From NCBI GenBank assembly GCA_036245525.1, contig BTPG01000008.1, positions 34,910,447 through 34,974,446 of the forward strand: a stretch of 64,000 bases of DNA, given 5' to 3'. This document shows, in pieces, positions 10,460-21,688 of the stretch (position 1 is the stretch's first letter; each line of letters starts with the position of its first letter). A model generated the notes under the pieces. The model was not told the DNA's origin. It saw only the letters and a program-made list of their open reading frames with translations, and searched no databases. The translations under genes were made by a program, and so were the position numbers. The DNA comes from Semisulcospira habei. Lineage: Eukaryota; Mollusca; Gastropoda; Semisulcospiridae.

Positions 10460-11047
10460 TCACAAAAGAGGACACATAAAACATAAAACAGCTAACTTGC
10501 GAATGCTCGTCGTTTACAGCCAAGTCCATCTCCAAATATTCTTGGCTCCAGAATCGTCTATTCTGTCTCCGCGTCAGTATTTTTCTCTCCGCCATATTTT
10601 GACCAGACGACAACTACTACTAAAGACCGGAAGCGACCTGTGCGAGCTAACGTTAACGCCTCACTCAATTTTGAATACGCGGTTTGGGGATATCCGCCAT
10701 GTAAAGATCGCAAAATACGGTATTGGAATAGTGTCTTTACGATTTATTTTTGGGCGGATTGGCAGCTTCATTTAAGCGGAAATCCGCCAAAAAGAGGAAA
10801 ATTCCATGCTCTGGTTAATGTCATCGACTATAATTTACAGTACCTGCAAGCAAAAAGTGCTGCACGGATTGTGTCTCTTACTGTCTTAGTATTATGCTCT
10901 GTCAACAATGATGATGAACTTATTTATAGAGCAGTTTGGACATGCAACAAACACAGACTCTTAGTAAACTGTCAAGGGAGGTGACACTGACACAGTTACT
11001 TATGAGTTACTATTGAGGTAAGTGAAAATGCTGAGTAAAATACAAAC

Positions 11048-11126
11048 CTTGTGGACATCAAGGCATGAGTCAATGAAGGTTTTCAGGTCATTATACACAT
11101 CATCATAGATGCTGGGATCATCAGCA
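11048..11126 (-). CDS. TAF5: TAF5 exon 3
   Basis: Acceptor CTGCAG before 11126, donor GTTTGT after 11048. It encodes ADDPSIYDDVYNDLKTF then IDSCLDVHK, joined in phase 2 to exon 2 and in phase 0 to exon 4. The DP..Y...Y..LK..I..SLD pattern is the first helix pair of the TAF5 N-terminal domain. Confidence 0.92.
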
Positions 11127-11417
11127 CTGCAGCAGATAACATTTTAACAAGTTAAATTTAATGTAGTAATAGTATTTATAATGTTTAGTGTTACTGTAGG
11201 TGATAATGAAGAAGTTGATTACACACATGTACATGTAAATCATAACTGGAATTGGAAGCCACAGAGTCAGGCCGCGTTATTCACATTATTGTGATGCATG
11301 ATTTTCATACACTTTTGAAAGAAAAGCACTTAGCAAACGTGTCTGAGGCTGATGTCGCCATAGTTGGCCCGTGCATGGCATTGCATTGGCCAGCTTATAC
11401 TGGTATCATTCCAGAGG

Positions 11418-11502
11418 GTCAGTTGCGTGTGTGAGCGTAGTCCTGCACAAGCCACTAAGCAAGGCCCTCCACCATAGCGGAGCACCTTGCTTAGTGCGCT
11501 GC
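11418..11502. repeat. Hairpin family F, copy 2
   Basis: AGTCCTGCACAAGCCACTAA and CATAGCGGAGCACCTTGC as in copy 1. The 3' arm is truncated next to a T run. It lies in TAF5 intron 2. Confidence 0.8.
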
Positions 11503-11685
11503 TTTTTTTTTGCAAAACAGAAACTATCAGTGATGTACCCAATACAGTGAGGTTGACCTGTAATTGTATGTGCATGCAAATAACAATTGTTGCACGTTAT
11601 ATTTACATTATATCAGTCACACAGCATAACTTAGTCAATATATACTGGTAACTGTAGCTTGAAAAGTGCTGGTGAAATGACTAAC

Positions 11686-11795
11686 CTTTTGTATGCTGCA
11701 AGAGCTTGAGAAACAGCAGCAGGTGGCTGTGACTTGTCAGTGTGCAGATCATTGTCAGTGAGTTTAGTCTCCTTCTTCAGGATCGCCTCTGTTTC
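11686..11795 (-). CDS. TAF5: TAF5 exon 2
   Basis: 110-base exon with acceptor TGTTTCAG and donor GTTAGT. It encodes ETEAILKKETKLTDNDLH, then AVSQALAAYK. It continues the LisH helix of exon 1 (phase 0) and ends in phase 2. Confidence 0.92.
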
Positions 11796-11845
11796 CTGAA
11801 ACACAAGCAAAACCGCCATTCTCTTGATTCTCAGCCCTTATAATT

Positions 11846-11900
11846 TTAACCCTTTGGCTGTCGGTAGCAGTTTTAGTCGTGATGATTCCTGCAGGAATCT
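11846..11900. repeat. Hairpin family D, half copy (starts TTAA)
   Basis: TTAACCCTTTGGCTGTCGGTAGC, then a small palindrome GATTCCTGCAGGAATC. The second outer arm is missing. Fuller copies lie at 30178 and 57816. Confidence 0.75.
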
Positions 11901-12479
11901 TTCTTGCATAAGCTTTCCTAACACATTACTTATTTAGTCACAAATGCTTAATGAACCTGACTCAATCCAAAGTAGAAGCATGATGTCAGGCTTAGTTCTT
12001 TACATAACTGAGGAGTTCAGTTTGCAGTTCTGAATTCAGTGAATAGTGCTTGTAGTGGCAGCTTAAAGAAACAGAAAGAAAGAATTTTTCAAGTGTATGA
12101 GCGATGGGTATGAGTAAAACGTACGGAACGGGCTTACACGACCTTCGGGTAGTAACAATTTACCAAATGCGACGGAGACTGATAGGCGGGAGACGAAAAT
12201 CGCCGTGGGCACGATGCACAAGTGTATGTCGTTTACAACTGACCAACAAAACTTATATTTTTTGTGTGCGTACATTACTTTTACTTCCTGTGCATATACG
12301 TAAGTGCAAGATGCTTAGCTTACACTGTTACAGTGGAACAATGATCTGTAAGAATGCTGAGATCACCACTGACATTACGAAGAAGAGACCATGTCATTAG
12401 AGAGAAACCGAAAGAGGATTGTATAAAACGTGGATCTCATAAAGAACTGTGAAGATATATAACCAGCTTAGAGTCTTAC

Positions 12480-12599
12480 TTGCAAATTGTGCTCTCGAAG
12501 AAACTGAAGCACTGCTAAAAGAGTTTGTTTTTCATTCTGATTTGATGTTAAAGCTTCCGAACTCTGTGTCGACGAGAGTTTTGTTCCACTCGCCGCCAT
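12480..12599 (-). CDS. TAF5: TAF5 exon 1: TFIID subunit 5, start
   Basis: TAF5 is a scaffold subunit of the general transcription factor TFIID in the nucleus. It normally has an N-terminal LisH motif, an N-terminal helical domain and a C-terminal WD40 propeller. This exon encodes MAASGTKLSSTQSSEALTS followed by KQTLLAVLQFLREHNLQ, which is the LisH helix. Donor GTAAGA gives phase 0. I chose the ATG of MAASG because it starts the conserved gene and lies just inside the CpG-rich head-to-head promoter. An in-frame upstream ATG would add a poorly conserved hydrophobic stretch. Exons 1-5 give 162 residues here, with all four splice phases consistent. The alternative, the SAGA paralogue TAF5L, fits the YLELVYN helix less well. 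The gene continues beyond the window. Confidence 0.92.
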
Positions 12600-12780
12600 T
12601 TTGGAAACGGTAATAATCTCTACAATAAATATAAGGTGCATACTCATCATAAAGGAAATCCTTCATTAACCAAGCCGAAATAAAACAAATATTATAGTGT
12701 TGCTGAGGAGATTTGTAAATTTTTTATTAATAAAAAAAGACAAATGATATGGAATCGTAGATATACTTCCGGCCTATAGT
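12600..12780. promoter_or_regulatory. Shared TAF5/RPL41 promoter
   Basis: Only about 180 bases separate the TAF5 start codon (minus) from the inferred RPL41 transcription start (plus). An ETS-family site ACTTCCGG lies at 12765-12772. No TATA box is placed for RPL41. A head-to-head pair of two housekeeping genes suggests a bidirectional promoter. Confidence 0.6.
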
Positions 12781-12808
12781 CCTTCCTTCCTTCCGAAATC
12801 TTTGCCGA
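12781..12808 (+). other. RPL41: RPL41 non-coding first exon with TOP tract
   Basis: Begins with a pyrimidine run (CCTTCCTTCCTTCC), as in terminal-oligopyrimidine mRNAs of ribosomal proteins. It ends at CCGA before donor GTAAGT at 12809. The exact start site is inferred from the tract. TOP mRNAs are translated under growth control. Confidence 0.6.
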
Positions 12809-12931
12809 GTAAGTACACGCTTGGTGAACTCTCTGACTTTATCATAACAATATCGTCGTTTGTCTTTGACATCCTTTGACGTACACAATTTAATCATCAT
12901 CTTTTATCATTTTGCAGTTTCGTGAGCAAAC

Positions 12932-12943
12932 ATGAGGGCTAAG
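12932..12943 (+). CDS. RPL41: RPL41 coding exon 1 (MRAK)
   Basis: RPL41 is the smallest ribosomal protein of the large subunit, 25 residues of mostly Arg and Lys, lying in rRNA near the subunit interface. The exon opens at acceptor TTTTGCAG (12917), carries a 14-base leader and the codons ATG AGG GCT AAG, and stops at donor GTATGT. Together with 14533-14588 and 16234-16243 it gives 26 codons including the stop, in correct phase throughout. The gene is missed by length-filtered ORF calls. The protein is MRAK, then WRKKRMRRLKRKRRKMRAR, then SK, which agrees with the near-invariant family pattern. Confidence 0.95.
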
Positions 12944-13208
12944 GTATGTATTTTTCGATACATTTTATTGCATTCGAGAACTTAGTACATGACGTCGCAG
13001 TAGACATGAATGTGACTTCGTAGTAACAAATAACGTGGAGAAATTGACAGTTTAATTATGTTGGTATTAAGTAATGATTAAGAAATGTCGAATGCATGAT
13101 TTTCATGACATTTTGCACCATTTGCGTTGGGATATGCTCCTTGTTTTGGAGTGTTGTCACAGGGTGTATCGGCAACATGCAATGCCATGTGGCTACTCCT
13201 GTACTGTA

Positions 13209-13914
13209 GGGTCCTCCTAAAACCCGGAATAGCCTTTCTTAACCCCAAATAACCTTTTCTAAGCTAAAATAATCATATCTACAACTATTATTGAGAACCT
13301 AGACGCAAAATAATCAAGTGTTAGAATAGAAGCTTGGTTTGCATATTTAAAGTTAATTAAGCTTAAAGGCTTAAGCCGTTTTTCACTGCCGATGACACGT
13401 TCATTACTTCCCTTGCCCGAAAAGGGTCGGAATAGCCTCTCCAAAGCCAAATAACCACATAGACAAGTACTTAAAGTCGAAATCTTCAAATAGTTTTAAG
13501 TGCAATAAAAGTTGTTTACATAGAATTAGAAAGCTTCGAAGGGCTTGTTCTTTCAGCCTCTTGTTCTGTGCGTGTCTTCGCCTTGGGAGACTTCGCTTCG
13601 AAGCTTTCTAACGCCAAATACACAACTTTTATTGCACCTAAAACTTCAAATATAACATTTTTTGGACTTTCAGTACTTAATGTGTTTGTGATTATTTTGG
13701 CTTAGGAGAGGTCATTTCGACTGTTTTCGGACAGCGCGAGATCGTGTAGCAGCACGCTCATCGGCAGTGGACAACGGCTTACTATTACAACTTGATGAAC
13801 TTTAATGCAAACCAAACTTCTAACACTTGATTATTGTATGTATAGGTACTCAATAATAGTTGTGAAATGGTTATTTTAGCTTAGGAAAGGTTATTCTGAG
13901 TTTTAGCAGGCCCC
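13209..13914. mobile_element. Long fold-back element in RPL41 intron
   Basis: The left arm (from GGGTCCTCCTAAAACC) and right arm (to GGTTATTCTGAGTTTTAGC) are imperfect reverse complements for about 150 bases. An inner pair lies around AGAAAGCTTCGAAG and CTTCGAAGCTTTCT. This looks like a non-autonomous DNA transposon of unknown family with no coding capacity. Confidence 0.75.
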
Positions 13915-13918
13915 CCTC

Positions 13919-14272
13919 CCCCCCTGTAGGTCTATATGCCATGCGGTGCTTTTTGTTTGGCAACTTGCATTTTTACACCAGGGCCCAATAGGCCTAGGGA
14001 AGTTCCCCGTGTTGCCTAGGAGCATTGGCGCGTCCGCCGCCATCTTGAGAGGATATGATAGTATTCAGATAGTAGTGAAGTAGTGTTTCAACGCATACCC
14101 TCCCCCCATAGGTCTATTTGCCATGTGGTGCATTTTGTTATGGCAACTTGCATTTTTGCCCCATGGCCTATAGGGCTCGGGAAGTTCTCCGCGTTGCCTA
14201 GGTCGGACGCCATCTTGGGAATATGTGATGGCCTTCAGATAGTAATGAAGTAGTGGTCCAACCCGTTTTTCT
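13919..14272. repeat. Two tandem copies of about 175 bp
   Basis: The segment with TAGGTCTAT, GGCAACTTGCATTTTT, GGAAGTTC and CGCCATCTTG occurs twice (about 13919-14099 and 14100-14272) with roughly 15-20% differences. It lies in the RPL41 intron, and its role is unknown. Confidence 0.85.
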
Positions 14273-14532
14273 TGTTTCTTCCTCTTTGGAAACAGATTCT
14301 GGTTAGCGGTTTCCTACGGTGATGGCAAGGCTTGCTGTTGTTGCCTTCTTTCACGACAGGACTTTAATGACATTGTCCTTGCAGCGATTTCCCTACGAGC
14401 GCCTTAGTTGCATAGCCTCTCAAGATGGCCACCACGACTAGCGTGATGATGTCGGCTTCCCGAGCCCTATTGCACAAGGACTAATATTGCCAACATGATC
14501 AATCTAAAATGCAATTTCTATCCATCTTGCAG

Positions 14533-14588
14533 TGGAGAAAGAAGCGTATGAGGAGGCTCAAGCGTAAGAGGCGAAAGATGAGGGCAAG
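14533..14588 (+). CDS. RPL41: RPL41 coding exon 2
   Basis: Acceptor CATCTTGCAG, donor GTAGGC. Encodes WRKKRMRRLKRKRRKMRA plus two bases of the next Arg codon. It is nearly pure basic sequence, as expected for this protein. Confidence 0.96.
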
Positions 14589-15258
14589 GTAGGCATTTGC
14601 TGTTATACTTTCTGCACATGGTCTCGTATACAAGTTATAAACTTAGCCAATTCATTATCTATGATTTATTTGTTTTGTTGTATGATCAGCTCCGGGATAA
14701 TAATAAAAATGTTAATCTCGCACTCGGCGCAAACGAACATTTCAGGTGAAAGATCAGGTGTCTCAATACCAAGGTAGAATTCAGTTGCCCGTCAGATTAA
14801 AGTATTACTATCTCCAAATTTTGAGTTTGCCAGGTGGGCTACTGTTTATGGAGTTTCAGGTCGCCTGAAGCTTTTTCTGGTCGCCATGGGTGATGGTGTT
14901 ACCATTTTAATTGTCCCAGTCGCTGTTTGTGCATTGTTGCATGTGTTGGGCGATAAAACTGGTTACTCGCTGAAGATAGACCTGAACATCAGAAGAAAGA
15001 AAGAAAAACGGCTTGCTGACGGACACAATACTAAATTGAACAGAAACGTAATAGTTGAACTCTTCAAAGCAACCAACTGTATAAGGTGACCACCTGTCTA
15101 AGAAGACAGCCAGTTTTGGCCCCATGTTCTTTGTTAGATAGCTGTAAGATCCTAAGGTCACCACATTTTGATAGTCCCAGTGGTGGTTACAAATGTGATT
15201 ATATGGCATAGTGATGAGCTGTTTAGCGAACATTGCCGTACATTTTTAGTCGGGTGAT

Positions 15259-15834
15259 CAGAGCTGCCAACCCTTACGGAATTTCCGTAATTTGTTACTG
15301 AAATTGGTTTTGGTTACGGAATTACGGAAATGCGTGATTTTATTTACGGAAATTTGATTATTATTATTATTTTATTTATTAATTTTTTTGGTGCTCCGGC
15401 GCATATGCAGATATTGGGCTTTGCGCGCCAAACCGATCACGCGCCTAGCTCGTGACGGAAGACAACCAATCGGTGCTCGAGTTGTATTTTTTAGCAGCCA
15501 ATCGTATTGCTGTTATCACGTCACTGTTCTGTGTTGCAAAGATGTCAGCGAAGCGAAAGTGTGATGCAGGTAACAGGGGTGGGGGAGATAAACAAAAGAA
15601 AACGCTTTCCAGAGGTAGTTCCATAGATAAATACCCATGCATCAAGCCTACAGTAAAACCGGATTACGTGAGATGTGATGTTTGTGAGAATTCGACATGG
15701 AGGATTTAATGATCAGCGCAATTGCGAAGGGTTCTTAGTGCACTACATTCCGCGAGGTAATTACTGAAGTTCCTTGGAAAATTACAGAAATTCTGATTTT
15801 TCCATTACTGAAATTTTGGGGGTTGGCAGCTCTG
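15259..15834 (+). mobile_element. hAT-like element Q, non-autonomous
   Basis: Terminal inverted repeat CAGAGCTGCCAACCC at 15259 and its reverse complement ending at 15834. GGGTGAT stands on both sides (15252-15258 and 15834-15840, sharing one G), suggesting a duplication of about 7-8 bases. It holds a short transposase-like start (15542) and lies in the RPL41 second coding intron. Confidence 0.7.
15542..15709 (+). pseudogene. Transposase N-terminus remnant in element Q
   Basis: A 55-residue frame beginning MSAKRKCDAGNRGGG, with KYPCIKPTVKPDYVRCDVC near the end. The C-x-x-C and basic head look like a zinc-finger start of a hAT-like transposase. It stops right after the first Cys pair, with no downstream catalytic region. 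Confidence 0.4.
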
Positions 15835-16233
15835 GGTGATAGAAACCAACAAATCAATTAGGAGCACACGGTAGTATGTATGTACATGTATCAGTGGTTA
15901 AAAGTTTTACAAGTCTTGCACATCAGTATGTACGGGTCTGCGATTTTGAATCTTCCCCGCGACTTTAAGCCGTGAGGTTCAATCGCAGATCTGTACAGTG
16001 TTGACCGCAACAGCCACGATCATTTAACGTTTATCTTGCGTCAATCATTTAGGTTGTTTTGTCTTTCCATCTCTCCATTTGAGTGTGTTTGAGCATGTGC
16101 TATTTACATAAAGGCACCAACTTTGTCGCGTAACTCGAGACCACGTTCTATGTTTAAATTCATCTGCAACCTTTACAACTTGGATCTTCTTTTTAATGGA
16201 AGGACATTGAAACTATTTTTTTCTTCTTTACAG

Positions 16234-16243
16234 ATCGAAGTAG
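16234..16243 (+). CDS. RPL41: RPL41 coding exon 3 (last three codons and stop)
   Basis: Acceptor CTTTACAG, then A TCG AAG TAG. This completes Arg, adds Ser-Lys and stops. Only 10 coding bases lie in this exon; the rest is 3' UTR of unknown length. The first candidate ATTAAA poly-A signal I see is at 17101, which is far away and uncertain. Confidence 0.93.
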
Positions 16244-18173
16244 ACTGTCTCGCCCCCATCATCCACTTTTTTGCTGCTTGATGCCAACCAGGACCAGTGT
16301 CCGCTTTTGCAGTAGTTTTATCAGGGCAGCCCTGAGATGTCTTTGTGGCAGTACTTGCGCAGCTCGCAGATGGGACCACTTGTTGGCACAGCTTGTTCCA
16401 GTTTGCCAGTGTCTCCGGGGATTTCTTTTGGACAGATTATTGGTGTGGGGTTGTTTGCTTGGTCTAGACATCTAACCCTTTCTCGTGTAGACACGCGCCC
16501 ACACACACACACCCTGATCAGACTAAGTGACCCTCGTCGGTGAATGGTGCCCTATGCTGATCTACAGCAAGCCTTAGGAGTGGACTTGTGATGCTTTACA
16601 TCAACAACATCGTCATCATCAACGTTGTCATTAACAGCAGCAACATCAATAAGCGTTGGCTTAAAAGGATTTGCCTCTGTACGCCTGCGTTTCTGTAGAG
16701 TGCTAGTGCGTGGTAGGAAGAACATTCGTACCGGGTGCTGCACCTTGGCATCACAGGTCTAGGGCACATGTCTGACACGCCAGTATTCAGTCCTTGAAAC
16801 AACTTTCACACTCTGTAGCCATGATGCGTGGGGTTGAAGACCCAGGTACATGGTAACCCCTGCTTGTGCTGACTGCCATAGAAGTGCCAATGCTTAGTCT
16901 TAACCTTGTGCATGCAGCCTCTGGTGCTTAACCCCATTGTGTTTGCAGCCACCGGTACAGTTTCAATATTGGTGGTTGCATGCAGTAGTTGGTCACAGCA
17001 GGGGTCTGAGAGGGAAGAAGAGGGAGGAAGATCAACTCTGGATGCGCGGCTTAACTTCAGTGATGGATGAACTTTTCAATATTTGTGTGATGTTGATCCC
17101 ATTAAATTCGTTCATTCATGCATTCATTCATCGCCATATGTTGAAAAGGTGTACTGTCCAGATAGTCGGGCTCCAGGTCCTTGCACGCCGTTTGATTTCT
17201 TTTTTTCTATTCATTTGTCGTGGTTGGCACCCAGCAGTTGCCTGTACATTTGGTATTAAATTCCCAAAGTACTATTTTCTCAGTGTTGGTGTACCATTGA
17301 TTATGAATGTGTATGACTGCTTTGAACCTTGCTATTTTTTAACGACTTCACAGTTGTCTTTTGTGGGAAAAGGCAGTTCACAATATCTCCATTTTGGAGA
17401 AAAGTGAGACTTCTTGCTTAACAGAAATCTTGCTTCCTCGGAAATGGACATGTTGGTCTTGCCAAAGAACGGCCAAACTTATTAATATGCAATTTTTGAA
17501 ATTCATAATGACGTGAAAGGGGCGTGGTACTGTTGGAGAGAAGCCAATAGAGAAAGAAATGCACTTGGACAAGACCGTTAAAACAATTCATTAATATTTC
17601 AGATATTGTACAAATAAACGAGGATACAATTCAGTTGCTAATTATCTTGTCATCAAAGAAGGAACGTGGCAACTGAAGGATGCCTCGATTGCCACTTTGT
17701 CTTTGCTAATTGGACAAGTAGCGACTAAATTGTATACTTGTTTGTCGATTATGAAAAGGGCAACATTTTAGTAACTTGTGTTGGACCTGTCTTTTCTTAG
17801 TATGATTCTTTCTCCGTTGCTGCATTTACACACTTGGCAGTCGCCTTTTTGGACTGGATTTAGTAGTAGTACTACTATACTGTTTCCTTTGGGGTTTATT
17901 AATTGTGCTTCTTGAGTATTTGGCCAAAATGTACAGCCCTGGGTATAAAGAAAAGAGATCGCAATGTTGGTGGACATAATCTTTTGTATCTGCAAAATTT
18001 ATAGGGATAGTTTGGTTAAGACTAGGAAGTGTGAACATATTGGAAGTTGCAAATGTGTCTGCTTTGTTCAATGCAAAGGAAGTTGTCGCAAGAAGAGCCA
18101 TAGTTGTAGATTTGCAAGAGGCAAAGGTTGGAATTCCGACCTTTGAATATATGGCACAGAAATCTATATATAT
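16244..18173. other. No gene recognised (RPL41 3' UTR and intergenic)
   Basis: Contains the RPL41 3' UTR. The rest has no coding pattern that I recognise. Short palindromes such as AGTAGTACTACT (about 17870) occur. Confidence 0.5.
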
Positions 18174-18309
18174 ATGCAAACCAAGGGGAATCACAGCGCT
18201 GGACAGACAACAGATCTTCTCGGACCGGATCCTGTTGTCCAGCGCTGTGATTCCTCTTGGTTTGCATACAATTCTGCCAGCGCTAGCCTCACCTATCTGG
18301 TTTGTGAGT
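18174..18309. repeat. Hairpin family K, copy 1
   Basis: AACCAAGGGGAATCACAGCGC pairs with GCGCTGTGATTCCTCTTGG, followed by a unique tail CTGCCAGCGCTAGCCTCACC. The tail and half of the palindrome recur at 42538. Confidence 0.85.
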
Positions 18310-18677
18310 AGAGAAATCTATACATGGGTGGTGATGGGATAGGTTGCTGGTGCATGCAGGTACTGTTCTGTCGCTATCCTAGAACATTCATTGCTGACAC
18401 GTCGTATGCCAGACTTCGGTGTTAAGGCTCGTTCAGGTGAAGGTTACCTCTTTTGCACTACTTTCTGGAGAAACGGGCTCTTGACGGTCGTTTAAAAGTG
18501 GTGGCCCCTTCCTAAAAACGTTTTTGTACATTAAGAATGATCATGGGATTTTCGTGAGTATCGTTGCTTTAAAACGATTTATTGCTGGGGCTGAGCAAGC
18601 AAAATGAAGAGCGAGTAAGGGAGTGTAAAGGGGAATTGTCATTGGAAGGCAATGAATACATGCATGTTTTTTACTAT

Positions 18678-18842
18678 TTAACCCCACTGGCATATTTACC
18701 TAATTTTAGAGGTGTCGTCGAAATGATAATGCAGTTGCAGAACCTTGATCGATTGGTAATTCAAGGATAGTGCCAGATTGGCTTGGCGCCGTCGGGTGCC
18801 AAGCTAATCTGGCACTACCCTTGAATTGTGGTCGAGCCATCT
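18678..18842. repeat. Hairpin family B, copy 3
   Basis: TTAACCCCACTGGC at the left. Core AATTCAAGGATAGTGCCAG and GCTTGGCGCCGTCGGGTGCC with the matching arm CTAATCTGGCACTACCC. The right TTAA end is not found. Confidence 0.85.
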
Positions 18843-19178
18843 GATGCTGGGTGGAAACAGCTTAGATTGAATTACAAGACGCTGCTAGCTACACATTACA
18901 TACTCTTCGGATTGATTCACAAGACTACTTCAACTTCAGTACTTCATTTGCAATCAGGGAACTACATGTACTATACAAAAAAGTAATGTCTGCCGTCTCT
19001 AGAAATTCGTCAAAATTGGAAAAAGCTTACTGGCCAGACAAGGCATGAGTATAACTGGTGCGGGCGAGAATTGTGTGCCGTAGGTTCAATGTTGATTTAA
19101 CCCATTACTTCCTGAGGCTGAATTTTTTTTTTCTCCCAAATTTGTTGTCTTACGGGAGTCTACATTACACCATTTTAT

Positions 19179-19275
19179 TTCAAGGGTGGGTGCCAGAATA
19201 GCTAAGCGCCTACCCGGTAGGGTAATTCACACGATGTTTCAAAGGTAGACAATATTCTGGCACCACCCTTGAACC
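19179..19275. repeat. Hairpin family B, copy 4 with inserted segment
   Basis: TTCAAGGGTGGGTGCCAGAAT pairs with ATTCTGGCACCACCCTTGAA. The loop holds TAGGGTAATTCACACGATGT and what follows, a segment also present at about 22091-22136. Confidence 0.8.
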
Positions 19276-19943
19276 AAAATGCTCGATCTATTTCCTAAAT
19301 GTAATATATCCTTCATAGGACAATAAGCATTTAAAAAAAAGAAAATCAACCTCGGGATGTAAAAAGTTAAAGACCCTTTGGCAAAATAGACGAGCAGCAA
19401 AAACAGATACAGTACATACTTTTTTTCCCTCGGAACACACGGGTCGGGAACATTTTAACAAACCAGGGATACTATGTATAGAATCTCTGAACAAGCTGAG
19501 TGAAGGAGCAATATTAGCCCTGATGCACCACTGCCGGGCCCGGCAGGAGAGGAATCGACCATGATTGGTCTTAGTGGGGGCTCATCAAGGATGGGCAAGT
19601 AGCGAGAGTAGCGACTACATTTTGTAGTTTCGCTACTATTTGGAGTAGTTTGTAACGATCCAAACTACATATTTTAAAAAAGTAGTTGTAAAGTAGCGAA
19701 GTAGCGAAAATGTATTTTTCGCTACGCTACTTTCCTTGCCGTGTGACTTGCCCATCCCTTTCAGCCAAGCCGAAGTGAGTGGCGAAATTGCTGTGTCGCG
19801 CGAGATTGATCGCTCGCTCAGCGAACGGAAGCATGATTGTGATTGGCTGGCCAATAGCAAGCCACGTGACTTTCAAAAGCGCGCTTCAGTCATCTTTGTT
19901 CTTCAAATCAAGCACAGAACGCACAAATTGTTGACCGCAGAAG

Positions 19944-20096
19944 ATGGAGAAACTTCCCACTTTGTTTGAACCGTATCTAGAATTTTTTCATCTCAAAGAA
20001 GAAAAGGAGAATGCATTTATATTCAAATGCAAGTACGGATGCAAAGAGTATTCAGCGAGCAAGACGACAGCATCCAATCTTAGGCTTCATCTCAAG
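19944..20096 (+). pseudogene. hAT transposase first exon (BED zinc finger)
   Basis: Encodes MEKLPTLFEPYLEFFHL, then FKCKYGCKEYSASK and SNLRLHLK, ending at donor GTTTAT. FKC..GC.....ASNL..HLK is the BED-type zinc finger that binds the ends of hAT elements. The final His would be in the next exon, which I could not find. The element is probably left with only this first exon. Confidence 0.75.
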
Positions 20097-20711
20097 GTTT
20101 ATTGACTTTTTGAGTTTTCCTATTTTGATTTTCTTACATTGCGAAATGCGTCCAGTTTTATTCTATCGGCATTAACCTGGGATGACAAAAGCTATATTCA
20201 TTTATTTTCATTTGCTGAAAGAATTCCATTTTCTTGTTTGGAGTGCTGAGCAGGATATATATAGCCTATAAAACATAATGGCGGCTTTTCCGTATAAATC
20301 GGTTTTAAATTTAGTAGGGGAGTTGTCCGAGTGAATGCTGATCTATTGTCATCTATTACTAGTATCAGAATGGCTGGGAACACAACAGGTAAATCATCGA
20401 TCATGCTCTTCGATCACTGTACTTTTTGATACTGAACAGAACACAAAGCTTCGGAATTAATTTATATTACAGAAAAACCTAGAATAAATGCATGATGTTG
20501 GCAATGCCTGGCATACTTCATTTTTTTTTTTTTCACTTATTTTATTTAGCTTAGTCTTTTTGAACACAATTTTTTAATTTACGTTCTAACATTGTGATAA
20601 AACGTTTAGACCAAGTTGAATATGGGTGGTCTTGGAAGGGGGTAGGTAAATGGGAATAAAAATGATATTTGCTACGCCTTTGTATGTTACAAATTTATGA
20701 ACAAAACAAAG

Positions 20712-20730
20712 GGGGGGGGGGGGGGGGGGG
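20712..20730. repeat. G run inside the hAT element
   Basis: Uninterrupted G tract followed by an AATAAT-rich stretch to about 20766. It has no coding meaning. Confidence 0.9.
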
Positions 20731-21297
20731 AATCTAAAGAAAATAATGATAATAATAATAAATATAATCATAATGATGGAAAAAAATAGGTAGGCTATAG
20801 GCCTTTGTATTGATAGCTATGATTAAAATAATTTGAAATACTACTAAAGATATTGTATATTTAAGAAAAGGCGCCTGTGTCACTGAACCACATTACGGAC
20901 TGGGAAATACTTTCATTTCATTGTTAGGGATAGGCTATTGAATGTGAATTGGAAATAAAATGCTGATTTTTCTGTATAGTATAAAAGTTAAAACAGATTT
21001 AGTAGGGGAGTTGTTGTCCCAGCGTCTGTTTAGTCAGGCTGGACTTATTTTAACAAAGATTAGAGCCAGAGTTACTGATTCTAACTTTGAGGCAAAAGTG
21101 TTGGTTAAGTACAACTCCAAGAAAGGTTTATAAGGAAGTGTCAGTGTTTTCATGAATCATTGAATGATCAATTAACTTTGGCCCATTTATTCTCAACTGC
21201 CTATACAACCTTGTGGCTGTATTTATGTTTTATACTAGACATCACTGTCAGTGTATATATAAGCTGCCCCCTTTTTTTTTTTTTTTTTTTTCTCCTA

Positions 21298-21688
21298 TAT
21301 TTGAACCCCACCCGGGTCTGCCCTGGGGGACTTGGGTGGGGTTAGGTACTTTTTAGTTCCCAGGGTCACCCTGGTCAGCCCCACAGGGTGAGTTTTTCTC
21401 TCTATTCTGGGGCATGTGTTTCTGTCTACCCGAGGTCCATTCACCTGTATTTGCCTTTTTAAAACTCTCCCTACTGTCTGCACTGCCTGTAGCTCTTGAT
21501 ATTGGATGTGTGTTGCTAAATGGTCTTAGCTTTATTTAGGCCCCATGTGTTAGGTTTATTTAATGTATTTGACCGGCTGGCGACATACATTCAATGTTCT
21601 GTTTAGTTGGTTTTTTTTCACAAGCAGTGCAGGCACGTCCTGAGAAAGCCTTGTTGCTGTCGGGACGTTAAGCAATGTACAATCCTAT
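21298..21688 (+). mobile_element. Dispersed repeat M, copy 1
   Basis: About 390 bases matching 23003-23388 in the opposite direction. It ends GTCGGGACGTTAAGCAATGTACAATC. Copy 2 shows a short ATTGATTG repeat at that end, so the family looks like a SINE or other retroposed sequence with an AATC tail. It lies inside the hAT element. Confidence 0.75.

Noticed and set aside
10640..10984. 114-residue plus-strand ORF in TAF5 intron 3
   Set aside because: No recognisable motif, no splice or promoter support, and antisense to TAF5.
14440..14520. GTGATGATG as a C box of an intronic snoRNA in RPL41
   Set aside because: No D box (CTGA) with a terminal stem at the right distance was found.
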